A DNA stretch of 64,000 nucleotides from Membranipora membranacea (Eukaryota > Bryozoa > Gymnolaemata > Cheilostomatida > Membraniporidae). The number at the start of each line of letters is the position of its first letter. Position 1 is the first letter of the stretch. The stretch covers positions 9,119,001-9,183,000 of the forward strand of contig OU612066.1 in assembly GCA_914767715.1 (NCBI GenBank), written 5' to 3'. Below the pieces are notes generated by a model that did no database searches, had not been told where the DNA came from, and saw nothing but the letters and a program-made list of their open reading frames with translations. Both the position numbers and the translations under genes were made by a program. Below are positions 23,901 through 43,700 of this stretch, one piece after another.

Positions 23901-26432
23901 AGACTATTCCACGGTCAATGGAATAGTCTGGATTCATATTTTCCAAACATTTTGATCTTGAGTTACAAAGGAGCACAACATTTAAATTTTAATGAGTCTT
24001 GGATTGACAGAAGAATGAAACAAAAAAAACCAAATTGAGTATCTCAAGAAAGTTGGCCATGGCCATCAATCTGATAGTAGGATTATATTATATTGGTTAC
24101 GTGACCAAGTTTTCATATACCCTTTGAACTAGCCATGTCAGGCGGCTACTTGTTTTTGTCCGAAGCGTCTTCTTGGTGATTTATGAGTAATTGTTGCATT
24201 CTGGGAAAGAGAAATCAATGTTTTGGTAGAAATAATCACTTTGTGATAAATTCCTTCAAGAAACCAAGAAAACCGAAAAAAGTAACCTGTGACAAAGCTA
24301 CCTTTGAATATTGTCACATGTAAGCTTGTCAATTTGATTAGGGACTAATAAATACCAATATTGGCTCATGGTGCTCAGGTTGAATTGGGGCCCGACCCGT
24401 GAGACAGGAGAGTCATGGATAAAGGGATTGTCAGTGGATGGTCATGGACCAAGGTGTGCCATGATTATTGTCCCTATGCCGACAGGCGGCCCGACTATCT
24501 TTGCTAATGACTCAACCCGGGCCCTAATGATAAAGGGCATTGGTCTATAAATACAGTTTTGTAATCAAATTTATCGAAGTCATGTTTTCAGAGCTGGAAA
24601 TTTCCCAATATTCTTGCTCCAACTTATTGGTTGTTCCCTGGTAGTGTTGGTCTGGAAATATTTGTGAATATGTGCTTTATCATTAACAACAACCAGCCAA
24701 ACCCTTCGGGCTCCTGTCAAAACAGGCATTGTGCTCTGGTGAGGTGATACAACAAAGCCATTAGAACAATTGCAAGTCTGAGTTTCAAGTTTGAAGAGTA
24801 TTTTGAAGTTGCATCACAACATTACGATTTTTTGTGATATTTTAAGTTTTTATGGAATGTATCCGATCAGATCATAGGTTAAGTTAAGTGTCGGAGCATC
24901 AACTTTAGACAGGTACCGGTAATGTACTCTCGAATGAGTTTCAACCTAAATTTCTATTAGATTGTTCACATGTCATTGTCACCATTGACCATCTAAGGCA
25001 GTTGTGCTTTGCTTCTTATTACTAGAGGCTCTAACATGGTAACACAGGAAGTGGCAACAAAGTTTTCACATCAATACCCTATATTCTGCTCCAAATCGTT
25101 GTCTCATTGTCTCATTCTAAACCATAACAAGATGAACTCAATCTCTAATTTCACCTGTGTTTTATATTTTTTTGCTACCAATTAGACTATTTCAGCCACT
25201 TTTCTGCATCAATATTTTGAGAAAATGACACGCATCAAATTTTTGTCGCCCTGTTGACCCTCAATCTCGACAGCTTTCCTGCAATGTACAGCATTGTAGT
25301 CTTCCAATCTAGGATGCTATCAAAGTTCAAAGTCAAACTAACATAGTAGTTTGATATACCAAAAGGAGCTGATGTTAGCTAGCTTAAAATACAGCTATTT
25401 CGAACACATGCAAAATGGCAGACTTTACCTCCTCCTACCCAGAGTGTATGTCTTTTGGTGATATATGATGACATATGTGATGTTTTGTCTGCTTTTTTTA
25501 TTTGAAAGGTCTCTGAAGTTGTTATCCTCACTGAACCCGAATGTAGATGATTTAGCGACACTTTGCGCTATTGTGTTACTATCACCTGATAGAGAGGACA
25601 TAACGGCAGAAGGGAAAGAGGCCGTCTCTAAAATCCAAGCCAAGCTCATACCGGTAAGTTATCCTCCCCTGTAAGGTATGTAAGGCAGCATGATTGTGAT
25701 CTTTTTTTATAGTTATGAGCAGCTAGTTTTTGATATTGATCTGATTGGGTGGATTGGTGGTTGAATGCTACACAGTAGATGTGATGATGATTATAGTAGC
25801 TTTATTTCAACCGTCCAAAATCACCACGTCATGACAATCTTATTAGAATGTGTTTTACAAGGAAAAATAATTACTATTAAAAGAGAAATAAAATATCAAA
25901 ATTGAGGAAATCGGATTCACTCAACGTGCTTATGAAACGATGAGTTTCGCAAAAACTCAGTCCTTTGTGATCTTATCAGCGTGTTAGGTGACGTGACTAG
26001 TTAAGCCCGTGGTCTGATCGTCGTTAAGTATTAAATTAGCCAATCAGTGGCTATGATTATCAATGACTTTTTGAGCATATTTATCACATAAGCCTGATAA
26101 CTATGTGCTCAAGCGAGAATGATATTCAAATTTTCTATATTCAGGTTTTGCGTCACTCGATGAACATCAATCATCCCGGTGATCGCATGGCGCTGCCAAA
26201 GTTTCTCATGATACTACCGCTATTAAGACAGCTGAACGAGTCCAACAATCAGGCGTTAGTGAACGCCCAGCAGATGTATAATCCTGAACTATCACCCTTA
26301 CTACAGGAAGTCTTACCTAAAGTCGGCTCACAGCATAAACTAAATAAACACAACGCTGAGACGACTAAATCCTCCTACAATCACAGCATTCCAGGTCAGA
26401 CAGATATGGAAATAAAAGAGGAAGCCAGATGA
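17904..26432 (+). CDS. Nuclear hormone receptor, NR1 subfamily type
   Basis: Six coding exons: 17904-18060, 18763-18933, 19996-20459, 22336-22724, 25509-25653 and 26145-26432 (TGA), 538 codons including the stop. The DNA-binding domain has all eight zinc cysteines (40, 43, 57, 60 and 77, 83, 93, 96), with VASGFHYG before an intron and GFFRR after it. Its P-box is EACKG, not the EGCKG usual in NR1 receptors. A T-box/A-box-like extension (AIKTGRYTHQKRTND) and a Ser/Gln-rich hinge follow. The ligand-binding domain (about 225-505) contains the signature FAKKVPGYSQLPVEDQINLIK and LCAIVLLSPDR, and an AF-2 activation helix PLLQEVL at 493-499, so ligand- or coactivator-dependent activation is plausible. 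The layout recalls PPAR, Rev-erb and E75, and the lophotrochozoan-expanded NR1 groups; orthology cannot be fixed by eye. A TAA lies immediately before the ATG. Introns are loaded with mobile elements. Acts in the nucleus; DNA half-site and partner (probably RXR) are inferred. Confidence 0.9.
18089..18184 (+). repeat. MITE of the GATCAAG family, copy 3 (variant subfamily)
   Basis: TAGATCAAGCAATCC ... GAGCCGCAGCTCACCAG ... AAATTGGATCTTGTA. It matches the copy at 20735 along its length, sharing GCTCACCAGTA in the middle. It begins 28 bp after the splice donor of receptor exon 1. Confidence 0.6.
18951..19058 (+). repeat. MITE of the GATCAAG family, copy 4, with target duplication
   Basis: GAGATCAAGTTTAATCCAAT at the left and AATGCAGGCATATGGACC near the right, with GTTGCTCCCTTC / GAAGGGGAGCAAC inside. 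ACTACGACAC stands on both sides (18941-18950 and 19059-19068), a target-site duplication of 8-10 bp. The element begins 18 bp after the donor of receptor exon 2. Confidence 0.8.
19079..19154. repeat. 12-bp tandem repeat (ACCCACAATCAT)n
   Basis: About six copies in receptor intron 2, starting 10 bp after the MITE target duplication. The unit length keeps several frames open, so the translations here are artefacts. Confidence 0.9.
19224..19365 (+). repeat. Dispersed repeat, copy A
   Basis: Shares CTTTATTTCAAC...TTCAAAATCACCAC / GTGTTTTACAAGGAAAAAT with 25782-25922 over about 140 bp at moderate divergence. Family unknown; both copies lie in introns of the receptor gene in the same orientation. 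Confidence 0.65.
20472..20567 (+). repeat. MITE of the GATCAAG family, copy 5, with target duplication
   Basis: CTAGATCAAGTTTGATCC at the left and ACTTGGTCTA at the right; GTCAGAAT is repeated at 20464-20471 and 20568-20575. The element starts only 13 bp into intron 3 of the receptor gene and the left duplication begins at intron position +5. Confidence 0.85.
20735..20831 (+). repeat. MITE of the GATCAAG family, copy 6, with target duplication
   Basis: TAGATCAAGCATGATCC ... GGATCAAACTTGTTCTAG (97 bp), bordered by GTTATCAC at 20727-20734 and 20832-20839. The 8-bp duplication and TAG termini fit a hAT-type non-autonomous element. Confidence 0.85.
21040..21384. mobile_element. 345-bp near-perfect hairpin MITE in receptor intron 3
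   Basis: GCTTGGTTCACATTGTCCCA at the left and its exact complement at the right end. The arms are 21040-21201 and 21213-21384 around an 11-bp loop, rich in TCCCAG/CTGGGA. The right arm carries a duplicated ATGGCTATCTGGG block, the main asymmetry. Transcribed as intron RNA it would fold into about 160 bp of double-stranded RNA. Confidence 0.88.
21707..22240. repeat. 33-bp minisatellite, about 16 copies
   Basis: Unit CTATGGGTATACATCATTGG followed by TATATCACACAAT. Copies differ mainly at GGGTATAC/GGGCATAC and CATCATT/CATTATT. It ends 95 bp before the exon at 22336. Because 33 is divisible by three, several frames stay open on both strands; none is a gene. Confidence 0.95.
22725..25508. other. 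Receptor intron 4 (2.8 kb)
   Basis: Besides the short hairpin at 23882-23949, no exon, RNA gene or classified repeat recognised. A GC-richer patch with GGGCCCGACCCG and ACCCGGGCCC lies at about 24385-24530. Confidence 0.4.
23882..23949. repeat. Short hairpin inverted repeat
   Basis: GTTTAGAAAATATGAACACA ... pairs with TCATATTTTCCAAAC; the central stem AGACTATTCCA / TGGAATAGTCT encloses a 7-base loop. A stem of about 31 bp with few mismatches; probably a small MITE. Confidence 0.7.
25782..25922 (+). repeat. Dispersed repeat, copy B
   Basis: Counterpart of 19224-19365, including GTGTTTTACAAGGAAAAAT, in receptor intron 5. Confidence 0.65.
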
Positions 26433-28121
26433 TGAGAAACGGAAACAGCACTGCCAAAGCATCACAGTCAGTTTTAGTTGCATTTACCAATCAGTATTGT
26501 AAGGTTTAAGTTTGTTGTCGCATGTAGTAATGTGTATTTTGGCTACACAATCGATTGTACTCTATCCAACATACCTATTTTGCTATGTTCTTATATTACA
26601 TATATATGTGGCAAAATACTATAAGCATTGTGTTTTTGCTTCAAATTGTTTGCTCAGAAAATCAGTGAACCAATTACCATATTTCAAAATCAAAGTTTCC
26701 ATGAGGTTAACTTACCACTCACACTGTTCCCTTACCTTGAAAAGTTTCCCAAGGCTGTCCATAGTGTTTCTGTGTTCATGTAAAGGTCTGTTGTTAAAAG
26801 TGTAAACAAGATTATTTGTCGAGTATTTATACCATTAAGTACCCCCTCCTTCCTGTACTTAGTCGCTGTAAAAATAATATATTCATCCCTTAGTTATTGT
26901 CTTCCCTTGTTGGAGTAGTAGACAACTCACAACTTATCAAGATTATATATAATAATATTCTTACGGAGAGCGACACAGGTCGAATGTGTTATAGAAGAAT
27001 TATATGTGATAATAATATTGTGATTCTTGTCCAAAGAAATTTATACTGATATTGTAATTTTCTGTGACTGTTAACTTTTATAATCTTACACCCTTTTGCA
27101 TCATCAATCCTAAAAGCTTGTTGAATCTACCTCATAATGTATTTTTCCATATATTATTCTCCGGAGAAATTGTTGAGCAATATGCAAATAACAATGTAAT
27201 TTTGCCTTATCCACTGTCGACGTTAGATCAACTACTATGCCTGAATGGTCGTAGTGACATTTGGGCTTCCAAACAAGCATCAAGCACAGAAAAGTTATTT
27301 CGTATTGCAAGTACCACCTCAAACATCATCCTTATGAGTGACGAATTTTCTTAGTTTGCGACTGTTCCATGAACCACTGATGTGTTGCATACCCATGGGC
27401 CGATTTTCTACAGTAGTGATCATAAAAAACTCAGAATTTCATTACTCATAAACGCTGCAGTGCTGAGATCAAATATTCACAGAACAGTTTGGTTGACAAA
27501 ACATGTCTATAGTGTATTTTCTTGTTTTGACAAAGCAATGAAAGAGATTGTGTACATTAATGAACTCCTCTCCCTTCATTGCGTTCACAATAAGAACAGG
27601 AATAACTTTATTCCCCCTCATACACAAGGTGATAGGCTATAATCAGGGAGCTGCTACAATGAGATCAAGCTAGAATTTTTTGTCTTTGTTCGGAGTTGCT
27701 CCTTTGCAATGAAGGGGGAGCAACTCACAACGCTTGTTCTTGGATATAATGGACATTGTACATGAATCATGAATATTGAGCCACACATAGAGAATGGCAC
27801 CACATTTCAAGGCAGGAGAAGTGATTGCCAAATTAGTATAGCACTGCAGAAACTGTCATCATCAAAAAATAGATAAGTAATACATCATTCACTAGATGAA
27901 GAATTGAGCAAAATGACCTGATAATATTGATCTTTCAACAAAAAATATTTACAATGTCTTTTGTATTAATTGTTAATCAATATCTGGTATGGCTGGATAT
28001 GCTCTACAATAACATGTATTTAGACAGTCAATAGTCAATATATTCCTGAATTGATGTATGTATTGACATATTGTCTGCTTGTTGAGTTGAATGACTATCT
28101 CTGAGTTTTTGCTGGATGTCA
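26433..28121. other. Convergent intergenic stretch (3' ends of two genes)
   Basis: Should hold the receptor 3' UTR on the left and the 3' UTR of the minus-strand gene on the right. No canonical AATAAA was clearly placed. One diverged MITE lies at 27663-27744. Confidence 0.4.
27663..27744 (+). repeat. MITE of the GATCAAG family, copy 7 (diverged)
   Basis: GATCAAGCTAGAATT at the left, GGAGTTGCTCCTTTGC / GGGGGAGCAACTC inverted halves in the centre and CTTGTTCTTGG at the right. The outer arms are more decayed than in the receptor-gene copies. Confidence 0.55.
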
Positions 28122-30849
28122 TCATACTGTAATCTTCTGAACACTGCCTACATTCTCATACTCGGTTTTGTACATCTGGGGAGCGCACTTGAATGCAGAC
28201 TTGGCTCCTGGCACTGAAAATAAAAGATACGTCGTAGGTTGTTGATAATGGGTTATATAGAATATAATATTTACTGTCAATGCAAATAAATAAGGGAAGT
28301 GTATGATGCCACTTTGCGCATGTGTCACAAATCAAAACATGACGGCTATTTATTTGCACCAAAGCTTTTTTATTGATTCAAATGTGCTTGACTTCTCAAA
28401 CTGAAACATCAGCCCATCCGTGTTGGGAAAACATTAGCTTCTATAGTCAAAATGTAAATAGGTCAATCGGACCACTTTGTGGCATCGCTGCAAGCAGTGT
28501 AGTCAGATAATTTTTAATATGTCAGTAGAGGGTGAATTTAAGATAAGATATTTTGCATCTAAGTCTTTGAATCAACACAAGTGAATTATTCGCTCTACCG
28601 TTTTCATCATGTAATTGAACTACGCCATTCTGTTATACAAGTAGTGGTCTACAATAATATCTGTGTAGAAATGTTTGGTACTTACATGGCTGAACGAATG
28701 GGGTATCTACTGGGATATAAACATCTTTAGCTCTCTTTACATCCATTGGATTTTGGTATCTCTCTGTCTTTTCTGATTTCAGACCGCTGTAAACGCAACA
28801 GAAAAAAATGTTAATTTTGAGAGGTTGTGAATGAATGAAAAAAATATCAATATATTATGCTATTCAAATAATGCTGATTTAGACTTAGGAGGTAGTTGAG
28901 ATAGTGGTGACTCGACTTACCCATGAGGTACTGGCACCATAGCTTTTGGCTGTCTTGGGATATGTTTTGTCCTGTGCTTGAATTGCATACTATCAACCAT
29001 AGGAAGTTTCTCTCTAGGTACTGTGTTCTTTGGCAGAGGACTACAAAGATAGACTTATGTGTAAGCTCTTATGTTAAGGCTTACCCGATTTGATGCTTAG
29101 CATGTGGAGGAAGGAAAGTTAACTGCAATATCCTAAAGGAGTAAATATCAGCGAGAGGTTTGTTTAGCCCGTGAGGGGTGACTTGATTTTCGCTGCCTGA
29201 GGTGGGAGTTTTTATGAAGTTGGGGATGAGTAAATGTTAGCCAGCCATGAGTTTCACTAATTCAAGCTTGCAGACAAACTCCCCTCTGTGATTTATATAT
29301 TTTTGAGAGAGATGACAATAGCCTCATACGATTTCCTAGCTTCCTAACTTACTTTTCATGCATGCCATGTCCCCATGCTTTGGGGTATTCTTCACACTCC
29401 CAATATGTAGGCACTTTTTTCTCAGGGTATCCTTTGAGTTCATTCTGTGGAAACTTTCTGTGAGTTGACATGTTTGTTGTAGTGTACATATCATTGAGAT
29501 TTAAGACTCCCTTGTCACATGGTTTTATTGTCCTTCCAGCCATTGCCTCATTTCGTGTTGATGGTATAACTTGCTACAGGAGAAAAAAGCAAACAAACTT
29601 ATGAATAACTGAATGTGTGAGAATAAATCCAGTGGTACCTTTACTTGAGAGTTTTTCTAATATGCACATGCATACTTTTATGTCTTGCATTTGGTACTTT
29701 TGTTTTAACTGATTTGCTCCAACTTTAAACATTGTGTGCCCTTCTAGTGTATCGCCATCTTCAATGAGCAAAATCACTAGCAATTTCTTTTCGCTTACCT
29801 TTGACGGACCCTCATTATGATGTGCTTGCAGATTGAAAGGTTGTGGTCCTTTGAAGTCTATTGGTTCTGATAATCCAGCTCTGGCGTTAAATTCAGCTTG
29901 TGTTTCTGATGATTGATTTCCCATGGTTAGAGGCTGTCGCCAGCCACCTTTGCCCAACTGGAATGAAAGAAGGATTTGAGAATAATCATACATAATTATT
30001 ATGTTGTTAGCAATTTTACAAAATGACAGTGGTTGATAGTGGCTATAGGTTGAAGAAAATTGCGACATGAAGAGAAGTATTAGATGCTTACTTTTTCTGC
30101 ATGGTCCTTCACATATTTGACGTTATACAAGGCTGGCGCTCTTTTGTAGACAGTGCTTTTCCCATTTCCATAGGGTCCTCCGAGAAATTTTCGATCGTGA
30201 ACTCTTCCATTTGTAGTTTCAAAGTATTTATCTCTGGGCATTTCATCCATTTTCGCTAGCACAGGTGGAAGTGGATCTCTCAATGTTGCCTGAAAGTGCA
30301 TAGAGTAATCTTTTAATTGTCAATTTATAAATCATGAGCAAATTTTATTACAGGAGGTAGATAAGATAAGCCTGAGCTTGCAGGTTGGTCTTTCGACAGC
30401 TAATTCAATTGTCAGCCAATTCTAACGACATAAATGTGGTGTTGAACATAAGGTGAGATTCTTTAAAAACTTATGCTAATTTTTTTGCTTGGCATGTCTA
30501 GTTCATTTTAGACATGGCTTTGAAACTAACAGCCTAACTATTAATACATGCAGATTATAATTTGCATGTATGCTGGCTTGCCATACCATTTTCTTCTTTA
30601 ATGAAGCCAACCAGTCTGCAAAATCAAACTGCTTTGAGTCAAATACTTGAAAATAATTCTCAAAAGAAAAATTATAAATTTAAGGTTGGAAAAAATAAAA
30701 TATCTATTCAGATAACACTACACCATTATTACTTTACTTACATGAAACTCTGTGTTTGGAAAGTAATAGCCATCCCTCCAATGGTGCCCAACTCCTGTTG
30801 AAGTTTGGTGTATGTCTGTCCTTGCTCCCAGGTGGTGAGGTTGCTCCAT
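28122..30849 (-). CDS. Putative ciliary/sperm microtubule-inner-protein-like gene (family uncertain)
   Basis: Exons: 30849-30742, 30289-30092, 29957-29799, 29573-29353, 29040-28921, 28786-28686 and 28213-28122 (TGA); 999 nt, 332 residues, all GT-AG and in phase. I do not recognise it with certainty. The protein has no signal peptide, membrane segment or enzyme motif. It is rich in Pro, Lys, Tyr and Gly, with short extended motifs such as RKFLGGPYGNGKS, KVPTYWECEEYPKAWG, PREKLPMVDSMQFKHRT and PVDTPFVQPLPGAKS. This composition is typical of proteins that lie in the lumen of axonemal doublet microtubules. C7orf31/SPMIP4-like is my best but weak guess. It is head to head with DDX42, and an RFX X-box-like site lies about 100 bp upstream of its ATG, which supports a ciliary role by inference. 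Confidence 0.78.
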
Positions 30850-31154
30850 CTTTATGGTGTTGTGTTGACTGATTACTGAGCAGTGTATGAATGAGTACAA
30901 CTGTGATGAATACTGTTTATCTCATTTATTTTGCTGCTCATCTGATTACCTGTTGCTATGTAACTAAGAAGGAAAGTGCATTGTGGGTTTACAAAACCGG
31001 AAATGTTAGTTACTTTTAGTGACTCACACTCAAACCTTTCTACAAGCTTTTTCTGAAAAGGCCAACTATTATTATTTTTCCTTTTTGCTCAGATATTCAG
31101 CACAGACAGGGGAATAGATAGTGCAAATAATTAAAAGGGTGACAAGGGTTGAGT
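30850..31154. promoter_or_regulatory. Probable bidirectional promoter between the ciliary-like gene and DDX42
   Basis: Only 305 bp separate the two start codons, which point away from each other. Inside are an ETS-type ACCGGAAAT at 30996-31004 and the X-box-like palindrome at 30952-30964. No TATA box is evident. Confidence 0.6.
30952..30964 (-). promoter_or_regulatory. RFX X-box-like motif
   Basis: GTTGCTATGTAAC: half-site GTTGC(T) and half-site GTAAC separated as in short-spacer X-boxes (GTNRCC-N-RGYAAC); one half deviates from consensus by a base. X-boxes drive ciliary genes in animals. It lies 103 bp before the ATG of the minus-strand gene. Confidence 0.4.
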
Positions 31155-40174
<9,020 letters not shown>

Positions 40175-40710
40175 ACCCTGGTGAATACACATCCTTTTGG
40201 CACACACAGTATACCACCAAATACAATTGTATTTTATATAATATTATATTAAAGCTAGTGATATTATATGTAAAAAGGCGTGAGCAACACAGTTTCTGTT
40301 TCTAATCTCGGACCTTTTTGGAGGCGATGCGCCATTCAAATAAACTGTGGATTAATTCATCACCCCTGATGATCAGACACTGGTGATATGAGAGGTGCCT
40401 GTATACCCCAAGTGTACTATCGATACACTATATATACGAGGTTTATTGTTAAATTAGGCGCAACACTTCCTAAAACAGAATTGTTCATTAGTGATAGTTG
40501 CGATAAACTGTTTTCATGTAAATTGTAAATACATGGTTTAGGGTAGCGCTATTTATGTATTGCTCCTTTTACAGTATAATCAGAGACTATAGATATCTAT
40601 AGTCTCTGGTATAATATTGAATATCATCAGTACTGTATCAAGGCTCTTGCGCAAGGCGCTAACTTCTTTGTTTTAGAGTACTGGCTTGTATTGAACTGTA
40701 AATAAATGAT
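40175..40710 (+). other. DDX42 3' UTR with polyadenylation signal
   Basis: An AATAAA hexamer lies at 40701-40706, about 530 bp after the stop. An earlier AATAAA lies at about 40338. A perfect 28-bp palindrome sits at 40581-40608. Confidence 0.55.
40581..40608. repeat. Perfect 28-bp palindrome
   Basis: CAGAGACTATAGAT followed directly by its exact reverse complement, in the probable DDX42 3' UTR about 95 bp before AATAAA. Confidence 0.9.
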
Positions 40711-43700
40711 AGAAATATTCAAATATATGTCTTATATCAAAGATATACTTTCTCGCTGCATCCAGCCGATAGAATAGCCTCACTCTGATTGTAGCAGCTT
40801 TTAATAACAGTTCCTGCCCGTGGTGCTGAACTTTTGTACAGGTTGGAAATGTTATTGGGTGTCAAGATATGCTAATGGAGTTCTATATGCATTAATAGCC
40901 TTTTATAGTTCATTTTTATCTCAAGTGGCTCTTCGGAAATGTGATCTATAAATAGATTTACACAGCAGCATTTTCACTGAGAAAACTGTTCTGTTAGGAT
41001 AAAAATGATTTTTGATTCAGAGCCTGCACCATTGAAAACCAAATCATTGGAGGCTTGAATGTTGATAAATCTTAATTTTAGTGACGAAAATGTCTGCCAA
41101 ATTGTCCGCAAAACTGGCAGAATATGCTATAATTGACTATCCAAATACTAAAATTATTTCCCAAACGATGTCCATGTGAGTTTTCAATGTTGCAGATTCT
41201 GAATCAAAAATAATTTTTATCCTATTATAAGCGGTTTTCAAGATAACCCTCTTTTCAGCACGTTTTTCCTATGCGGCGTGGGTTAAAAGTACCAAACTGG
41301 AGAGAGGACAACTCCGAATTGAGGCCTAAATCAGAGCTCAGAAAACTGTCTATTGGTTTGAAATTATTGTCACCTTACCTATGTTATTGCTCAACCACTT
41401 ATTATCATGACGAGGATTGAAGTGTTAAAATTTTAAATCAAACTTTTACAGAGGTGTGCAAAGGATATTTTAAATTCTCGTTAGTTTTTTATAATTACAT
41501 ATTGTTCCAAAAAGTTGATGGTGGATGGCTTGCACACTAAATGTGTGGTCCTGGTTATCCTTTTAGTTAAAGAACACATAAAATATTATTTTTCTATAAA
41601 GGATGTGGCTGAAGCTCCAGTTCTGCTTAAATTGGTGGTTATTTGGTGGTGCAATTAGCGTTCAGTATAACCACAGACCAATGTTTAGCATGAGTATCAC
41701 TTAAAAACTACAGAGTTCACTAAAAATAACCAGAAATTAATTATTGGAAAGACATGTACAATACAATAGGTCATACCAGCATGCTTTGCTCAATTTGTTG
41801 TTAGAGGATGTCCATTGTTCGAGTATGATGGATCTCTACCAGATTTTCACTTCATATTGCTCTGCATTGGAGTGAGGGAGGCATTTTGAGACAAATTATT
41901 ACAATCACTCATGATGTATGTCAATCAGAACAATGAAGAGGGAGTTCATTGATCAGAATGTTAGAATACAGCTCCATCAATGATTGAGGCATCTGGGAAT
42001 GAGACCCTAGCAAGTTTCACTCACTGGGCAGGAAGCGATCACTGCTTATCAGAAAGTGATGTTGCCAGTTTTTAATTGAGAGACTACCACCCTGGTCTAC
42101 TACCCTGGATTCATGAAATTTCAGCCTGCAGAGTGCATTCCACAATTTATGATAGTGGAGTTGTGTGCCCCTGACATGTCACTACTACAGGTAAATTTAT
42201 GCTTCCGCATAAGAAATACTGGTCCACTACAGTTCAGAATACATATATGTTTGCTCTTGTCTCATGATTATATCTCAGTCAAAAGTGTTTATATTTTTCG
42301 AGTGTTTCAGTTTAAGTGTAAAGTAAATGTATCATCATTCGATTACTAATTGGCTAATTCCTGGCACCACTTTTAGTATCACTCCGCCAGGTACTAACAG
42401 GTAGTTGTCAGTGCTTGATGAAAGGTGAAGGTCCTAAACCACAGACTAATGTTAGTAAACATACATCCATGTAGAACTGAAGAAGAGGGTAGCAGCTGAT
42501 TACTCAAGTACTGTGGATTATTTATCTCAAGGATTTAAAATGGATTAATTTCTCTGTCAGGATTTACTGAAAGAAGGTAAAACATATATACCACTACTAG
42601 TGAGTGTAATGAGAGCTGTACTAACAGTGGTTGGAACAGTTGACAATTATTTATTCATCAATGGAGAGGGAAAAATATGAGTAGATTGATTCAATGTATG
42701 GTGTGAAAGGCTAGGGCTAATTTATTTTTTACTCATTGTTACCAATTATTTGGCATGAAACAGACTACCACTACCAATAGTTCCCAGCTGTTGCAGTAAG
42801 TAAGCTATTATATCTGAGTTTGTATACTACTCTAGGCCTTTTTCATTGCTCTTTGGAAATCAGTGCCATCTGAAAATCTATGAAAGTTGCTGAATTGACA
42901 GCTAAAACTATGAAAAATACTAAATTATGTTGCCTACCCGCTAAGATGATTACATCCTGTGATCTGGGATCTGTGTGGGGGAATGGGAAAGGCTAGAGTT
43001 AAATCTTCGTAATCACGTTGCTAAAAGTCTGTGCGCTCTATTAGGCAAATTTGTTCACAAATCGTTTTATTGGATACGTATAGCGGTTCCATCAACCGCT
43101 GGGGAATTGGGAAACACTCACAAGATCTCGTTTATCCTACCAAGAAACGAACGGATAGCGAATATTTCAGTTGTTAACCGATAGACCAACATGGTGCTAT
43201 CTGTCCTGGAACATTTGTACTTCATGTTTTTCACTAGTTAGTCAACACACGATACTGCTTTCTCTATGAATAGGTAACATGGAAGAAATCAGTTCATATT
43301 GGCTCACCTTCAATTCAAACGTTGTTTATACGTGATGTTTTAGGCTGTTTCTATATGCGACTTATTAATAAGATCTATATCATTAATTATATACATGCAG
43401 TTAACTGCTTCGAGGCATCCTAGCCCTAAACTGGACACTGTAGACAGATTAGAAATTGTTTCTAGCGTGTCTTAAAACCTTAGGATGAAAAATATATGGA
43501 ATTTCCGGCTTTCTTAGCACTCGCACTATAGTAGAGCACAATATAGGCCTAATGTATACTTGTATGAGGTGTATGTAGTGTTAGGTTGGACTGATTTCAT
43601 GCTCCATGGATAACTGTATGTACAAAACATTGTAGACCGCTGTCACAAATATCGCCAAAATCAAAACAGCATAGGGCGTACATACATGGGAGTCTATAGA

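Noticed and set aside
24368-24550. GC-rich open frame in receptor intron 4
   Set aside because: No splice sites in the right phase, no recognised domain, and it lies between two receptor exons that join perfectly without it.
43082-43101. Hairpin AGCGGTT...AACCGCT as a regulatory RNA
   Set aside because: The stem is only about seven bp and isolated in intergenic DNA; chance is sufficient.
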